A stretch of DNA of 49,791 bases from Bacteroidaceae bacterium (GCA_017555845.1 JAFZFO010000034.1:1-49791), one strand, 5' to 3'; counted from the stretch's first letter, positions 36,083-45,558 are shown. The notes: generated by a model from the sequence alone, not told the origin. Numbers and translations are program-made.

Positions 36083-37147
36083 TTAAGGAGTTTTTAGCCT
36101 ATGAAAGTGCAATATTTCATTGCCGGCAAGTGTTTCGCGTATACATGGAGAATCCAGGTTGAAGTCAGGCGCCACCACTCCATCGCCCAACTCAAGTGAA
36201 GGATTGACCTCTACACGGGCCTCATCCCACAGCCCGGCATCAATGAATGACTGCAACACCGTTGCCCCACCCTCAACAAGCAGGCTATTCATCTTGAGCC
36301 CATGCAGATGTGAAAGAATCTGGGGCAACAGCGGCGAGTCGAAATCAAGCACAACCTGTCCGACATTATTACCAAACTTATCCTCTTTTTCGCGAGCTGT
36401 ATATACAACCGTCGGCAACACACCATCGAATATTTTCAAGCCGGCAGGCAAGGCGCCGTTCTTGTCAATTACCAGACGTAATGGAGCACGCCCCGCCCAG
36501 TGGCGTATGTCGAGCGAAGGATTATCAAGCAATGCGGTATGACGCCCCACCAGGATGGCATCATGCTGCGCACGGAGCCTATGTACCGCCACCTGCGAGA
36601 CAGATGATGAAATCCTGACTGCCGAACCGCCGTCACGCAAGAGATCAATATACCCATCAGCGCTCTGAGCCCATTTCAATGTCACATACGGGCGTTTATG
36701 TATCTGTGATGCAAAAAAAGCACGATTTAATCGGAGACATTCCTCTTCAAGAACACCCACCGTCACATCTATTCCGGCAGCGCGCATGCGCTCGATACCG
36801 GCACCATTCACTTGTGAATTGGGGTCGGCCGACCCGATGACCACGCGTGGGATTCCATGCGCTATTATCATATCGCAGCAAGGTGGAGTCTTGCCGTAAT
36901 GCGAGCAGGGTTCAAGGCTCACGTACATTGTCGAGCGCGCAAGCAAAGGCCTATCCTCGGGGAGCACAGAATTTACAGCATTGACCTCGGCATGAGGCTC
37001 GCCGGCACGGATGTGATATCCCTCGCCTATTATGCGCCCGTCGCACACAACTACCGCACCCACCATAGGGTTGGGCGAAGTACTGCCGGCACCACACCTC
37101 GCAAGTTGCAGACATCGCTGCATATAGAGTTCGTCAACGTCTTTCAT
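36083..37147 (-). CDS. ribD: Bifunctional riboflavin biosynthesis deaminase/reductase
   Basis: Cytoplasmic two-domain enzyme of 354 residues for the second and third steps of riboflavin synthesis. The N-terminal deaminase (about 1-145) has the zinc site His52-Ala-Glu54 in HAEVNAV and PCSHYGKTPPC with Cys81 and Cys90. The C-terminal reductase (about 150-354) has HKRPYVTLKWAQSADGYI and LLVEGGATVLQSFI, the NADPH-binding motif. The length is normal. No FMN riboswitch is visible; the upstream gap to the SanA-like gene is only 33 bases, implying read-through from it. Confidence 0.96.
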   Translation of the reverse strand: MKDVDELYMQRCLQLARCGAGSTSPNPMVGAVVVCDGRIIGEGYHIRAGEPHAEVNAVNSVLPEDRPLLARSTMYVSLEPCSHYGKTPPCCDMIIAHGIPRVVIGSADPNSQVNGAGIERMRAAGIDVTVGVLEEECLRLNRAFFASQIHKRPYVTLKWAQSADGYIDLLRDGGSAVRISSSVSQVAVHRLRAQHDAILVGRHTALLDNPSLDIRHWAGRAPLRLVIDKNGALPAGLKIFDGVLPTVVYTAREKEDKFGNNVGQVVLDFDSPLLPQILSHLHGLKMNSLLVEGGATVLQSFIDAGLWDEARVEVNPSLELGDGVVAPDFNLDSPCIRETLAGNEILHFHRLKTP

Positions 37148-37180
37148 GTGTAAGTTATTTTTACCAAACCGCCACCGGCT

Positions 37181-37840
37181 TTATATTTCAATCTTTTCAC
37201 CCAGGAATTTAGGTTTCTTGCCAACAATTATGTCGACATACATCTTGGTGCGCGCAAGAGCCTCGCGCCCCACACCAAAGAAAAGATAAGTCCTGGAGTG
37301 TTTTATATCCTTGGCATCAAAGCCAATGGCATCAACACCATACCACGATGCAAGACACACAGCCCTGGCATTATGAAATCCTTGCGACACAATGGTAACG
37401 CTCTCCTGTCCGAATATATCCTTACACCTGACCACAGAATCCAAAGTCCTGAAACCTGCGTAGTCCAACACTATGTCAGATTCGGGGATTCCATGCTCCA
37501 TCAATGCATCCTTCATATATTGGGGCTCATCGTAATTTTTGGTTGAATTGTCACCGCTCAACAGAAACTTTGAAACTTTCCCCACCCTGTAGAGTTCCAC
37601 ACACGCATCTATTCTGTATTTGAAATAATAGTTCGGGCGTCCGCTTGGGGTGAGAGGATTGGTTCCAAGAACCAACGCCACACGATTGTATGGAACATCG
37701 TCAACATTGCCGTATCGTTTATTGCGGCTCTTAACCTCAACCGCCCAATATGAGATTGCAACAACCATAACCGCCAGCAAGGACAAAGTCACAAGGACAA
37801 GCACAATAATCATAGTTTTTTTAAGAAATTTATTTTTCAT
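37181..37840 (-). CDS. SanA/YdcF-like membrane protein
   Basis: Membrane-anchored protein of 219 residues in the ElyC/SanA/YdcF family (DUF218). One N-terminal helix (about 10-33) anchors a DUF218 domain with VALVLGTNPLTPSGRPN, KFLLSGDNSTKNYDEPQYM, YAGFRTLDSVVRCKDIFG and IVSQGFHNARAVCLA, the typical order. E. coli SanA affects envelope permeability to vancomycin at high temperature; the biochemical activity is unknown. It lies 33 bases before ribD with its own promoter-like sequence. Nearby genes concern the envelope and vitamins without a clear link. Confidence 0.87.
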   Translation of the reverse strand: MKNKFLKKTMIIVLVLVTLSLLAVMVVAISYWAVEVKSRNKRYGNVDDVPYNRVALVLGTNPLTPSGRPNYYFKYRIDACVELYRVGKVSKFLLSGDNSTKNYDEPQYMKDALMEHGIPESDIVLDYAGFRTLDSVVRCKDIFGQESVTIVSQGFHNARAVCLASWYGVDAIGFDAKDIKHSRTYLFFGVGREALARTKMYVDIIVGKKPKFLGEKIEI

Positions 37841-37861
37841 TGCAAAAATAACGGTTATACA

Positions 37862-37884
37862 AGCAGGACCAACAAAGGTCCGCT
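37862..37884 (-). terminator. Hairpin downstream of the phosphoesterase
   Basis: AGC-(A)-GGACC and GGTCC-GCT (37862-37870 with 37877-37884) form a stem next to the phosphoesterase stop. The minus-strand TTG in its loop and a TATTTTTG 19 bases further on also form a promoter for the SanA-like gene, so terminator and promoter overlap. Confidence 0.55.
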
Positions 37885-37885
37885 A

Positions 37886-38725
37886 TTATTTTACACTTTT
37901 ACCTACACTTTTCAATGTCACCAGGACAATCTCGCTCGGCACACAGAAGCGCACCTTGCGTCTTGATGTACCCACTCCGTTGGTTGTTATCATCGTTGTG
38001 CCATTGGTAGTCCGGTTCCTGCCACGCAAGAAACGCCTGCCATAGCGCGTATTCTTCACTGGTGTATAAAGCCCGAACAGCGACACCTGACCTCCGTGAG
38101 TGTGACCTGCAAAAGCCAGGTCTGCAGTCAACGAATGTCGCTCGACAAAATCGGGATTATGAGTGAGCAATATCAAGAAATCCAGGTCATTCGCGCATTC
38201 CATATACTGCGCGAAAAGTGTGTCGTCCGCAAAACTGTCATACACACCGGCTATACCCAACTCGCCGCCATCATCAAACAACATCCATTGAGCTACTCCA
38301 TCGAGCAATTCAACGCCATGTTCATCCATGGCCTGCCTTATGCGTGTCTCGTTGCGCATATCGTGGTTGCCAAGAACCGCATATGTTCCCCAATCGGGTT
38401 CAACTGCGGAAAGGGATTCGAAAAGCACATCGACGGAATCAACATCCGTCACATAATCGCCACCCAGCAGCAACAACTCAGGTGACTCCTTATGCAGCCT
38501 TTGTACAAGTTTACCTAAGCGCTTATGCGTAAAAAGGCTCGGATAATGCAAATCGGATATAAAAGCAATCTTGCAGCCATCAAACACTTCGGGAACACTC
38601 TCCTCGGCGAATGTATAGCGTTTTACACGCCCCACCCCGTTTGGAGACAAGGAGGCACAAGACGAAATTAGCAGCATCGCTGCTGCCAAAATCGTATACT
38701 TCATGAAGATTTTCTTCAGGGTCAT
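37886..38725 (-). CDS. Lipoprotein metallophosphoesterase
   Basis: Metallophosphoesterase of 279 residues anchored as a lipoprotein: MTLKKIFMKYTILAAAMLLISSC ends in a lipobox. The five metal motifs are complete: ISDLHYPSL (DxH), GGDYVTDVDS (GD), LGNHDMR (GNHD), LLTHNPDF (H) and GHTHGGQ (GHxH). Substrates for such YkuE-like enzymes include UDP-linked lipids and other phosphodiesters, so the specific one is unclear. The ATG at 38725 overlaps the ispF TGA in an ATGA arrangement, which is why I prefer it over ATGs at 38731 and 38704. Confidence 0.9.
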   Translation of the reverse strand: MTLKKIFMKYTILAAAMLLISSCASLSPNGVGRVKRYTFAEESVPEVFDGCKIAFISDLHYPSLFTHKRLGKLVQRLHKESPELLLLGGDYVTDVDSVDVLFESLSAVEPDWGTYAVLGNHDMRNETRIRQAMDEHGVELLDGVAQWMLFDDGGELGIAGVYDSFADDTLFAQYMECANDLDFLILLTHNPDFVERHSLTADLAFAGHTHGGQVSLFGLYTPVKNTRYGRRFLRGRNRTTNGTTMITTNGVGTSRRKVRFCVPSEIVLVTLKSVGKSVK

Positions 38726-39195
38726 TTGCATATAAACACCGTAGCGTAGGCTGTAATACCCTCCTTGCGTCCCTCAAAGCCCAACTTCTCGGTTGTGGTG
38801 GCCTTTACCGACACACAATCGACATCAATGCCAAGCACATCGGCCATTGTCTGCTGCATAGCAAGGATATGTGGGTTGAGTTTAGGAGCCTGAGCAGCAA
38901 CGGTAGAATCAATATTGCCAATGGTGTAGCCCTTCTCCTTCAACAGCTCCGCCGTGCGGCGCAGGAGAATCTTGCTGTCAATGTTAAGGAACTCATCGGA
39001 ATTGTCGGGGAACTGATAACCGATATCGCGCAGATTAGCCGCGCCCAACAACGCATCGCAGATGGCGTGTATGAGCACATCGGCATCGGAATGTCCTGCC
39101 AGGCCGAATTCATACGGAATCTTCACGCCACCTATCCAAAGGTCGCGGTTCTCAACAAATTTATGCACATCAATGCCAAAGCCTACTCTTATCAT
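38722..39195 (-). CDS. ispF: 2-C-methyl-D-erythritol 2,4-cyclodiphosphate synthase
   Basis: Trimeric zinc enzyme of the MEP isoprenoid pathway, 157 residues. The metal ligands occur in GFGIDVHKF (Asp9, His11) and further on in the substrate-loop HSDADVLIHAICDALLGAANLRDIGYQFPD. The end carries VSVKATTTEKLGFEGRKEGI with the conserved Thr-Thr-Glu-x-x-Gly segment. Length and motifs are complete. It supplies isoprene units to UppS encoded 5 kb away. Its stop overlaps the phosphoesterase start; porV lies upstream with only 12 bases between, so all belong to one minus-strand transcript. Confidence 0.97.
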   Translation of the reverse strand: MIRVGFGIDVHKFVENRDLWIGGVKIPYEFGLAGHSDADVLIHAICDALLGAANLRDIGYQFPDNSDEFLNIDSKILLRRTAELLKEKGYTIGNIDSTVAAQAPKLNPHILAMQQTMADVLGIDVDCVSVKATTTEKLGFEGRKEGITAYATVFICK

Positions 39196-39207
39196 AACAT
39201 TATGGTT

Positions 39208-40401
39208 TTAACGACGGAAAAGATCTTTCAGGCCATCCATGTCAAACGAGAGCGAGAAACGCAATGTCTGGTCGAGCGGGTTGCTCTGCGCTGTTGATAT
39301 GAGATATGCAGCATCGAGCGAGAATACGCTCATGCGGAATCCCGCACCCAGAGTGAAGTACTTTCTGTTTCCTTTATACGCATCCTCATAGTGATAACCG
39401 GCACGCAACGAGAACTGTTGGTTGTAGCAGTATTCAAGACCAATACCGCCATATATCTCTCTCAACTCCTCCTTGAAACCTCCGGGAGCATCGGCAAATG
39501 ACTTGAATATACCCGTGATTGGAGATATGTCATTATAGCCCGTACCATCGAGCCAAGCCTGATACTCGGAGTAACGGCTGTTGTCATCCACGCCAGGTGC
39601 AGGATTCTCCTGCAGGAACTGGTCATATGATGGTTTTGTAGGCACCAGCAGCTTGTTGAGGTCGAGACTGATAGACAATGTATTGTACTCATCGAACGGC
39701 ATGAGCAACGACGCACCCAAACGCAGGTTTGTAGGGATGAACTCATTGGTTGCACCACCATCATATGAGATCTTGGTACCGATGTTCGAGATGTTCGCAC
39801 CTATACCCAACAGGCACTCGCGATTACCCAGGAACAGATATTTGTTGTAGTAGAGCGCAATATCGGCAGAGAATGCATTTCCCGGAGAAATATCCTCGGT
39901 ATAGTCATACTGCAGATCACTGAATATGTAACGCAACGCAATGGCTGCCGAGAATGTCTCGGAGAGCATGCGCGAGTATGCGACATCAAAAGCCATCTCA
40001 TATGGCTTGATGGTCATGGCATCCTCCACAAACACCTCTCCAAGCGAGAAGTATGTCAGCGATGCACTGAGCGCAGAATAGTCGCCAATACGGTAGAAAC
40101 CCGCAAGGTTCACGAGGTCGATGTCACTTACCAACTGACGGAGCCATGGAGTATATGACATTGACACGCCTGCACGCGCAATGTTGAACGGATACTTCGC
40201 AGGGTTCCAGTACTGTGAGTTCGCATCGGGTTCGGTTGCCGCACCCACATCGCCAAGCGCACCGGCACGTGCGTCGGGAGCAATTGAGAGTGAAGTAACA
40301 CCTGTATATACAGGATTGAACTGTGTCTTTGCATCCTGCGAAAAGGCAGGAACTGCCATTACGGCCAAAAGAAGCCAAACTACTATGTTATTCTTTGTCA
40401 T
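39208..40401 (-). CDS. porV: Type IX secretion system outer-membrane protein PorV (LptO)
   Basis: Outer-membrane barrel of 397 residues that carries T9SS cargo from the SprA translocon to the PorU sortase. The start is ATG 40401 (MTKNNIVVWLLLAVMAVPAFSQ, a good signal peptide), not the GTG at 40419. The mature N-terminus has the PorV hallmark TSLSIAPDARAGALGDVGAATEPDANSQYWNPAKY. The rest consists of alternating barrel strands with RAGYHYEDAYKGNRKYFTLGAGFR near the end. The gene follows porU by about 70 bases, as in Porphyromonas gingivalis where the two are also adjacent. Together they show that T9SS is present. Confidence 0.94.
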   Translation of the reverse strand: MTKNNIVVWLLLAVMAVPAFSQDAKTQFNPVYTGVTSLSIAPDARAGALGDVGAATEPDANSQYWNPAKYPFNIARAGVSMSYTPWLRQLVSDIDLVNLAGFYRIGDYSALSASLTYFSLGEVFVEDAMTIKPYEMAFDVAYSRMLSETFSAAIALRYIFSDLQYDYTEDISPGNAFSADIALYYNKYLFLGNRECLLGIGANISNIGTKISYDGGATNEFIPTNLRLGASLLMPFDEYNTLSISLDLNKLLVPTKPSYDQFLQENPAPGVDDNSRYSEYQAWLDGTGYNDISPITGIFKSFADAPGGFKEELREIYGGIGLEYCYNQQFSLRAGYHYEDAYKGNRKYFTLGAGFRMSVFSLDAAYLISTAQSNPLDQTLRFSLSFDMDGLKDLFRR

Positions 40402-40472
40402 ATCATTTTGTTTTTCCACTGCCGGACAAGAGCCACGACAGCGATTTGCACATTATATAACTTGATTTTATA

Positions 40473-43400
40473 CTATTTATTGTTCAAGACAACGAATTTT
40501 CCTGTCTTTACCGACGATGTCACGCCACCTTCGGTCATGTATGCCCTGACGATGTATACTCCGGTAGACAACGGCTGACCGCTCTGCGAAGTGCCATTCC
40601 ATGAGCAACTATAAGTATTGCCATCACACACTGTACGTTCGGTATTGGTCCACACCATCTGTCCCTGGACATTGAACACATCAATGCGCACATCCATTTC
40701 GCTCTGCGGACGGTCGTGCACAAGCGTAAAGGTTGCCTGAGAGCCCGAAATCACCGGCGAAGGATTTACCTTCAGTTCAACGCATCCCGGAGCCAGCGCA
40801 GGATCTACATTGAAAGTAATCCTTGCAAGTGACGAGTTGTTATAAAGATCCCATGCACGCAGTATCAATGTATGTTCGCCAGCCTCGAGCCTGTTGAGCG
40901 GCATATTTATTGTTCCACGGGTGTAATCGCCCACCACAGGAACAAAGGCACTGTTCAGGTTATATGTATGGCGCGGATCATTGTCTACAATAGCGGTTAT
41001 ATCGTGCCCAATGCCTGTCCCCATCGTATTTATGCCGTTTTCATCGTATAGTTCCACCATAAGAGTGGGAGTTGCATTCACATCATCGCCATCGACAAAA
41101 GAGGGCGAATTGAGATAGAGTCTGATCTCGGGACCCACGCTGTCATTGACAAAATCCGAGGCCGTTCCACCTACCGTAAAGTTCACGAAATATCCTTGCG
41201 CCGACGATACGAAAGCCGTGTCAACGGCATAAAGGTTAAGCATGCCATAGTCATTGCTGTAGCTGATATCCAAAGGTATAGGCATGTTGATTGCAAAACG
41301 GCCGTTGCGCACCGAGTCGTTACCCGAGAACAGAGTCTTGTTATAGGCCGTGTAGCTGTAGCTTCCCAAGCCTGTATTGTCACGCGTGTTGACCTCGACA
41401 GCGCTGTCAAAAAGGGTTGAATAGAGCACTCCGGTGAAATCCTGGGCAGGCTCCCCGTTCGTAGTCACCACACGTCCCTCGACTCTCAACAGTGAACCCG
41501 CGCTCACCTGCACGGTATTGGACGCGTCAACGCCATTCATCCTATCCACCACCACACGGTATTTGGGATATTTAAGCCTCAATGCAGGGTCGCCCAACAA
41601 CACATACTGCAATTTATTCACGGTCCTGTCGCTACCCAACGCTATGACATTGTTCTTTGCCGTTCTCACGGCATCGCCCACCGCAATGATCTCGCCTGTG
41701 CTCACAGGCTGCATGAGCTGTTTTGAAAACTCTTTGTTTATCACCGAGTTATAACTCTGCAAAACAGTGCGCGTTGTTGTAAAGAGACCTATCGCACCGC
41801 CGTTGGCATTCATCATCGCCGACTCGGCCACCGAGTTGTCACCCATGTCAAAGGGACCGATGTCACACGACGCAGTTACCCACAAAGGCATACGCGGAGA
41901 CTTTACAGCAGCCATATCGGATGCCTTCCACACCATCTCGTGCGAGAGCAGGTTGCTACTTCCGTGACCCGAATAGTTCACCATAAGGGCACCTTTGGCA
42001 AGAGCGTTATAGATATCCTTTGTGACAGCAGGGTAACGTTTTCCCGTGGCCGACACCTCTATTGGATAATCATCCCAATATATGCGGTTCACTATATACG
42101 ACGGATACTGCTGTTCAAAAACTGCAGCCACGGCATCGGCATCCTTCATATGCTGGTTCGGCATACTGTCGTCGCCGTCATCGGCCAGGAGCAGAATCCT
42201 GTTCTGCCACTCCCCGGCATCCTTGTTCTGCATGTAGGCAACAATCTTGTCAACAACGGCATTGGCATCGACAACAGACTGTGCCGGAATACGTCCGATA
42301 CCCAAATCGACCTTATCACGCAAATGATCGCTGCCCTCGCCATCATCAAGATAGCCCATATAATCCTCAAGGACATATGAATATATGGCATCAACGGAAT
42401 TCTGTGATTCATAGCAAAGCAGATAATCATCCTGTTTGCGCCCCTGGAATGTTATCAGCCTGTTATCGTACCAGCCGTCACCGAACAGAAGAAGATATTT
42501 GGGGGCATCAGTCTCATCCTCGGCACGGTCATAGAGCATCTTCATCAGGCGACGGTAGGCTGTCACATCAGGAGTTCCCGATGAGAACTCGTTATACACC
42601 TGCTGTGCGGTTACCACCTCAACCGCCAGGCCATCCATCGAGCGGTGCGCATCGGCAAGACGCTCTGCCGCCGGCAGGAACTTACCATTTGACGGCACAA
42701 TGATGACCATATCGGCCTGCCCGATGGCATGCAGATTCTGGTTAGGCACCTCGCCCAGCACCTTTACCGACGGGAACGCGCCTTTTACATTAACCGCAAC
42801 AATATTTGAATTGACATCGGCCGGGGCAACCACCGAATAGGTTGTTCCCTTGAGTTCACCGGAAAGTTCCTTTATTGCAGACGGCGAGGAGACATCCCAC
42901 ACCCTTGTATTGGCATTGCAGCCCGCAATATCGAACCTTGCATTGCCGTCATCCGTCATGTCGCCACGGAAAAGCGTATTTGCTCCACGCAAGGCAAGCG
43001 AGCGGCGATAGTTCAGGCGCAGATAATCGAGATAACCGACAAGCGAGTTGTTATCGACCCTGTGTACCAGAATAAAGTTCGAATTGGCAGCAACACCTTC
43101 TGGGATAGGGAATTTTCCCTCGGCAATTTTTCCAACCTCACCAGACACGACACGTCCCACAGTCAGAGAACCAAGTTCGACAGAACCAAGCTCATCATCA
43201 TATAGCACTATTACCTTACTTGCAATTTCACCACCTGTTGCAAAAGACAAATCAACGACTGCGGCATTCTCCATTGCTCCATCAATGGCAAAGCGATAGC
43301 TCTTTGCACGGCTTGCCGTGCTTGAGAAGGCATCATTGTCCACGAGTTTGCGACCATACGAACAGAGGCTCTTTTTCTCCTTCTCGTACAAGGCATAATC

Positions 43401-44234
43401 GTTGTATGAAGTATATACGGTCCCGATTGTCGATTGCAAGGTCACTTTGGCGAACTCCATCGGAGCCTCTTCGCTTTCGGTAAGGAAATAGCATCCGTAA
43501 GTTGAATATACATTCTGCGAGTGTACATAACGGCCGTTATTGTACTCCCATTTTATTGTTCCGTTGGCATAGAAAAGCATATAACCGTTTTCGCGCCATA
43601 GCGGCACCTCGACAAGGTCATCGGGCAAAGAGGCCAAGCCTGTCTCGGGCAGGATATGACCGCCATAGCCATATAGGCGCACTTTCGAAGGAGCCGCAAA
43701 GCCCATCTTCTTCAGTTCGCCGTCGGTTATCCTATGTACGCCGTTCTCCTCTACCGCTATACGCACCCATTTGCCTGTAGAAAGCAGCGATGATGCGGCA
43801 TAGCGCTCGGCCGACGATGCGGCAGCACGCTGCGAGCGTTGCACGGGTTGTTTGTCAACAACAAGTTTATATGAGTTTATGCGGTAATATTTCCCGTCGC
43901 GCATCACAACCGGCAGGAAAGCCACATCAAGCTGCGCCTGTTTTGCCTGTACACCCACGTGGCACTCCACATGTGGCATCTCGGGCAAAGCACCATACTT
44001 TTCGGCCATTGAATAGCGCGCGACATCGGCATCACTCATCCGTTGGAACTCGGGATATTCAATGCGTGCCGAGTAACTGTAGGCTGCATAATCGGACGGC
44101 AACTCCACCACCTGCGTGCACAACGGCAACAACGAGTCGCCGCGCACCGTGCTCCAATCAACAGTATGGAACTGCGCCTTGACCGCTGCCGTACACAGCA
44201 GCAAAACAGTGAATATCAGTTGCCTTATCTTCAT
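40473..44234 (-). CDS. porU: Type IX secretion system sortase PorU
   Basis: Surface gingipain-like cysteine protease of 1253 residues that removes C-terminal signals from T9SS cargo and attaches lipid-linked sugar. The signal peptide is MKIRQLIFTVLLLCTAAVKAQ. The N-terminal part is a propeptide-like region, followed by the peptidase C25 domain (about 510-890) with the catalytic His in VNYSGHGSS near 755 and Cys in VTASCDIGPFD near 790. The C-terminus (about 1160-1253, SPVISGSQATFTLVHD to GVYIVRAYM) is a T9SS-type signal domain, kept on PorU itself. The gene is followed by porV. Confidence 0.95.
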   Translation of the reverse strand: MKIRQLIFTVLLLCTAAVKAQFHTVDWSTVRGDSLLPLCTQVVELPSDYAAYSYSARIEYPEFQRMSDADVARYSMAEKYGALPEMPHVECHVGVQAKQAQLDVAFLPVVMRDGKYYRINSYKLVVDKQPVQRSQRAAASSAERYAASSLLSTGKWVRIAVEENGVHRITDGELKKMGFAAPSKVRLYGYGGHILPETGLASLPDDLVEVPLWRENGYMLFYANGTIKWEYNNGRYVHSQNVYSTYGCYFLTESEEAPMEFAKVTLQSTIGTVYTSYNDYALYEKEKKSLCSYGRKLVDNDAFSSTASRAKSYRFAIDGAMENAAVVDLSFATGGEIASKVIVLYDDELGSVELGSLTVGRVVSGEVGKIAEGKFPIPEGVAANSNFILVHRVDNNSLVGYLDYLRLNYRRSLALRGANTLFRGDMTDDGNARFDIAGCNANTRVWDVSSPSAIKELSGELKGTTYSVVAPADVNSNIVAVNVKGAFPSVKVLGEVPNQNLHAIGQADMVIIVPSNGKFLPAAERLADAHRSMDGLAVEVVTAQQVYNEFSSGTPDVTAYRRLMKMLYDRAEDETDAPKYLLLFGDGWYDNRLITFQGRKQDDYLLCYESQNSVDAIYSYVLEDYMGYLDDGEGSDHLRDKVDLGIGRIPAQSVVDANAVVDKIVAYMQNKDAGEWQNRILLLADDGDDSMPNQHMKDADAVAAVFEQQYPSYIVNRIYWDDYPIEVSATGKRYPAVTKDIYNALAKGALMVNYSGHGSSNLLSHEMVWKASDMAAVKSPRMPLWVTASCDIGPFDMGDNSVAESAMMNANGGAIGLFTTTRTVLQSYNSVINKEFSKQLMQPVSTGEIIAVGDAVRTAKNNVIALGSDRTVNKLQYVLLGDPALRLKYPKYRVVVDRMNGVDASNTVQVSAGSLLRVEGRVVTTNGEPAQDFTGVLYSTLFDSAVEVNTRDNTGLGSYSYTAYNKTLFSGNDSVRNGRFAINMPIPLDISYSNDYGMLNLYAVDTAFVSSAQGYFVNFTVGGTASDFVNDSVGPEIRLYLNSPSFVDGDDVNATPTLMVELYDENGINTMGTGIGHDITAIVDNDPRHTYNLNSAFVPVVGDYTRGTINMPLNRLEAGEHTLILRAWDLYNNSSLARITFNVDPALAPGCVELKVNPSPVISGSQATFTLVHDRPQSEMDVRIDVFNVQGQMVWTNTERTVCDGNTYSCSWNGTSQSGQPLSTGVYIVRAYMTEGGVTSSVKTGKFVVLNNK

Positions 44235-44242
44235 CAGTTGTT

Positions 44243-44857
44243 TTATCTTACATGGAAATCAAGAACCTTCTCTTCGCCAATATAACCTTTGAGGTGTGTG
44301 CCAATCTGCACAGGGCCCACGCCGGCCGGTGTACCCGTAAAAATGAGGTCGCCGGTCTTCAACGTGCAGAAACGGCTCACATATGCTATGATTTCATCAA
44401 CAGAGAAAAACATCTGCGAGCTGTTGCCCCTCTGCACCACCTCATCATTGATAGTCAATGAAAAATCGATATTGTTGATATCATACTGCTCCACGGGACG
44501 GAACTCGCCAAGCACTGCCGAGCCGTCGAAGCCCTTGCTCATATCCCATGGCTCGCCGGCCTCAATGAGCCTGCGCTGCCAGTCGCGTGCAGTGAAGTCG
44601 ATGCCCACCGTGATGGCATCGTAGTAACGGTGAGCAAAACGTGCCGGTATGCTTTTCCCCAACTTGTTTATGCGCACAACAATCTCGGCCTCATAGTCAA
44701 TGCGACCAAGGAAATCGGGCACATAGAAGTGCTTACCGTTCTTTATGATGGCCGAATCGGGCTTCATGAAGATCAACGGAACGGCAGGCCTCTCGCTGCT
44801 GCCGTCGAACTCAAGTGCATGCTCGCTATAATTTTTTCCAACAGCTATAATCTTCAT
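44243..44857 (-). CDS. Fumarylacetoacetate hydrolase family protein
   Basis: Metal-dependent FAH-fold enzyme of 204 residues. The start is the ATG at 44857 (MKIIAVGKNYSEHALEF), because the open frame otherwise begins with a TTG. Metal ligands are the Glu/Asp of the DYEAEIVVRINK motif, and the loop VGIDFTARDWQRR and the ending LIFTGTPAGVGPVQIG are standard. FAH-family members hydrolyse beta-dicarbonyl compounds such as acylpyruvates or decarboxylate oxaloacetate. The small size fits the acylpyruvase/oxaloacetate group. It starts 6 bases after the rex stop and precedes porU by 8 bases. Confidence 0.93.
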   Translation of the reverse strand: MKIIAVGKNYSEHALEFDGSSERPAVPLIFMKPDSAIIKNGKHFYVPDFLGRIDYEAEIVVRINKLGKSIPARFAHRYYDAITVGIDFTARDWQRRLIEAGEPWDMSKGFDGSAVLGEFRPVEQYDINNIDFSLTINDEVVQRGNSSQMFFSVDEIIAYVSRFCTLKTGDLIFTGTPAGVGPVQIGTHLKGYIGEEKVLDFHVR

Positions 44858-44863
44858 CTTCAA

Positions 44864-45520
44864 TCAAATTTCTTCAGTAATATTCTGTCCTTCAAGACGG
44901 TTGAACATCAGCGACAGATGGGCGTAGAGCGAAGTGTTCTGCACCACAATGTTGTCAGGAACGCGTATTCGCAGAGGAGTGAAGTTCCAAATCGCCTTTA
45001 TACCCCACACCACCATCTTGTCGGCAACCTCCTGGGCGCGGTCAATGGGCACTGTGAGCACGCCAATCTGCACATTGTGTTTCTTCATCTTTGCCTCGAG
45101 CTCGTTGATGTGGTATACGGGGATTCCCGCCACGCTGTGCCCCACCACCTTAGGGCTGGTGTCGAACGCAGCCACCACCTCAAGACCGAACTGTTTGAGA
45201 CCGGTATCATTGAGCAACGCGCTACCCAACTTGCCCGCGCCAAAGAGAAAGGCCTTGTGCATGCGGGTAAAGCCAAGGAAATCCTCAAGCACCTCGAGCA
45301 GGTTGTCAATGTCATACCCCACACGGGTACGTCCCACGATGTTCACACATGAGAGATCCTTCGCAATCTGCGAAGCCACGATGCTTGTCTCCTTTGAGAG
45401 GCGTGTCGACGACACATACTGCTCGCCACGCTGTTTTAGCAGGCGGCACACCGACAGATACCAGGGCAGACGCCTGAGTGTAGGTTCGGGTACTTTATCT
45501 ATTTTCGTTAGTTGAGCCAT
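44864..45520 (-). CDS. rex: Redox-sensing transcriptional repressor Rex
   Basis: DNA-binding repressor of 218 residues that senses the NADH/NAD ratio. The N-terminal winged helix (about 10-85) has PEPTLRRLPWYLSVC and STRLSKETSIVASQIAKDLS. The Rossmann domain follows with FLFGAGKLGSALL (about 92-104), AAFDTSPKVVG, GIPVYHINELE and the C-terminal helix. All Rex hallmarks are present. An 8-bp inverted repeat (45520-45527 with 45551-45558) lies at its start codon and could be an autoregulatory site. It heads a minus-strand run leading to the FAH-family gene and porU. Confidence 0.96.
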   Translation of the reverse strand: MAQLTKIDKVPEPTLRRLPWYLSVCRLLKQRGEQYVSSTRLSKETSIVASQIAKDLSCVNIVGRTRVGYDIDNLLEVLEDFLGFTRMHKAFLFGAGKLGSALLNDTGLKQFGLEVVAAFDTSPKVVGHSVAGIPVYHINELEAKMKKHNVQIGVLTVPIDRAQEVADKMVVWGIKAIWNFTPLRIRVPDNIVVQNTSLYAHLSLMFNRLEGQNITEEI

Positions 45521-45558
45521 TTTGTTCGCGCGTGTTTTTATTCAATAACGGAACAAAA
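45520..45558 (-). promoter_or_regulatory. Inverted repeat at the rex start codon
   Basis: TTTTGTTC (45520-45527) and GAACAAAA (45551-45558) are perfect inverted copies separated by 23 bases and overlap the rex ATG. The half-sites contain TTGTT as in Rex operators, but the spacer is longer than the usual 18-bp palindrome. Rex autoregulation is a guess. Confidence 0.35.

Noticed and set aside
36033-37180. FMN riboswitch for ribD
   Set aside because: Only 33 bases separate ribD from the upstream gene, and no conserved RFN-element sequence is seen.
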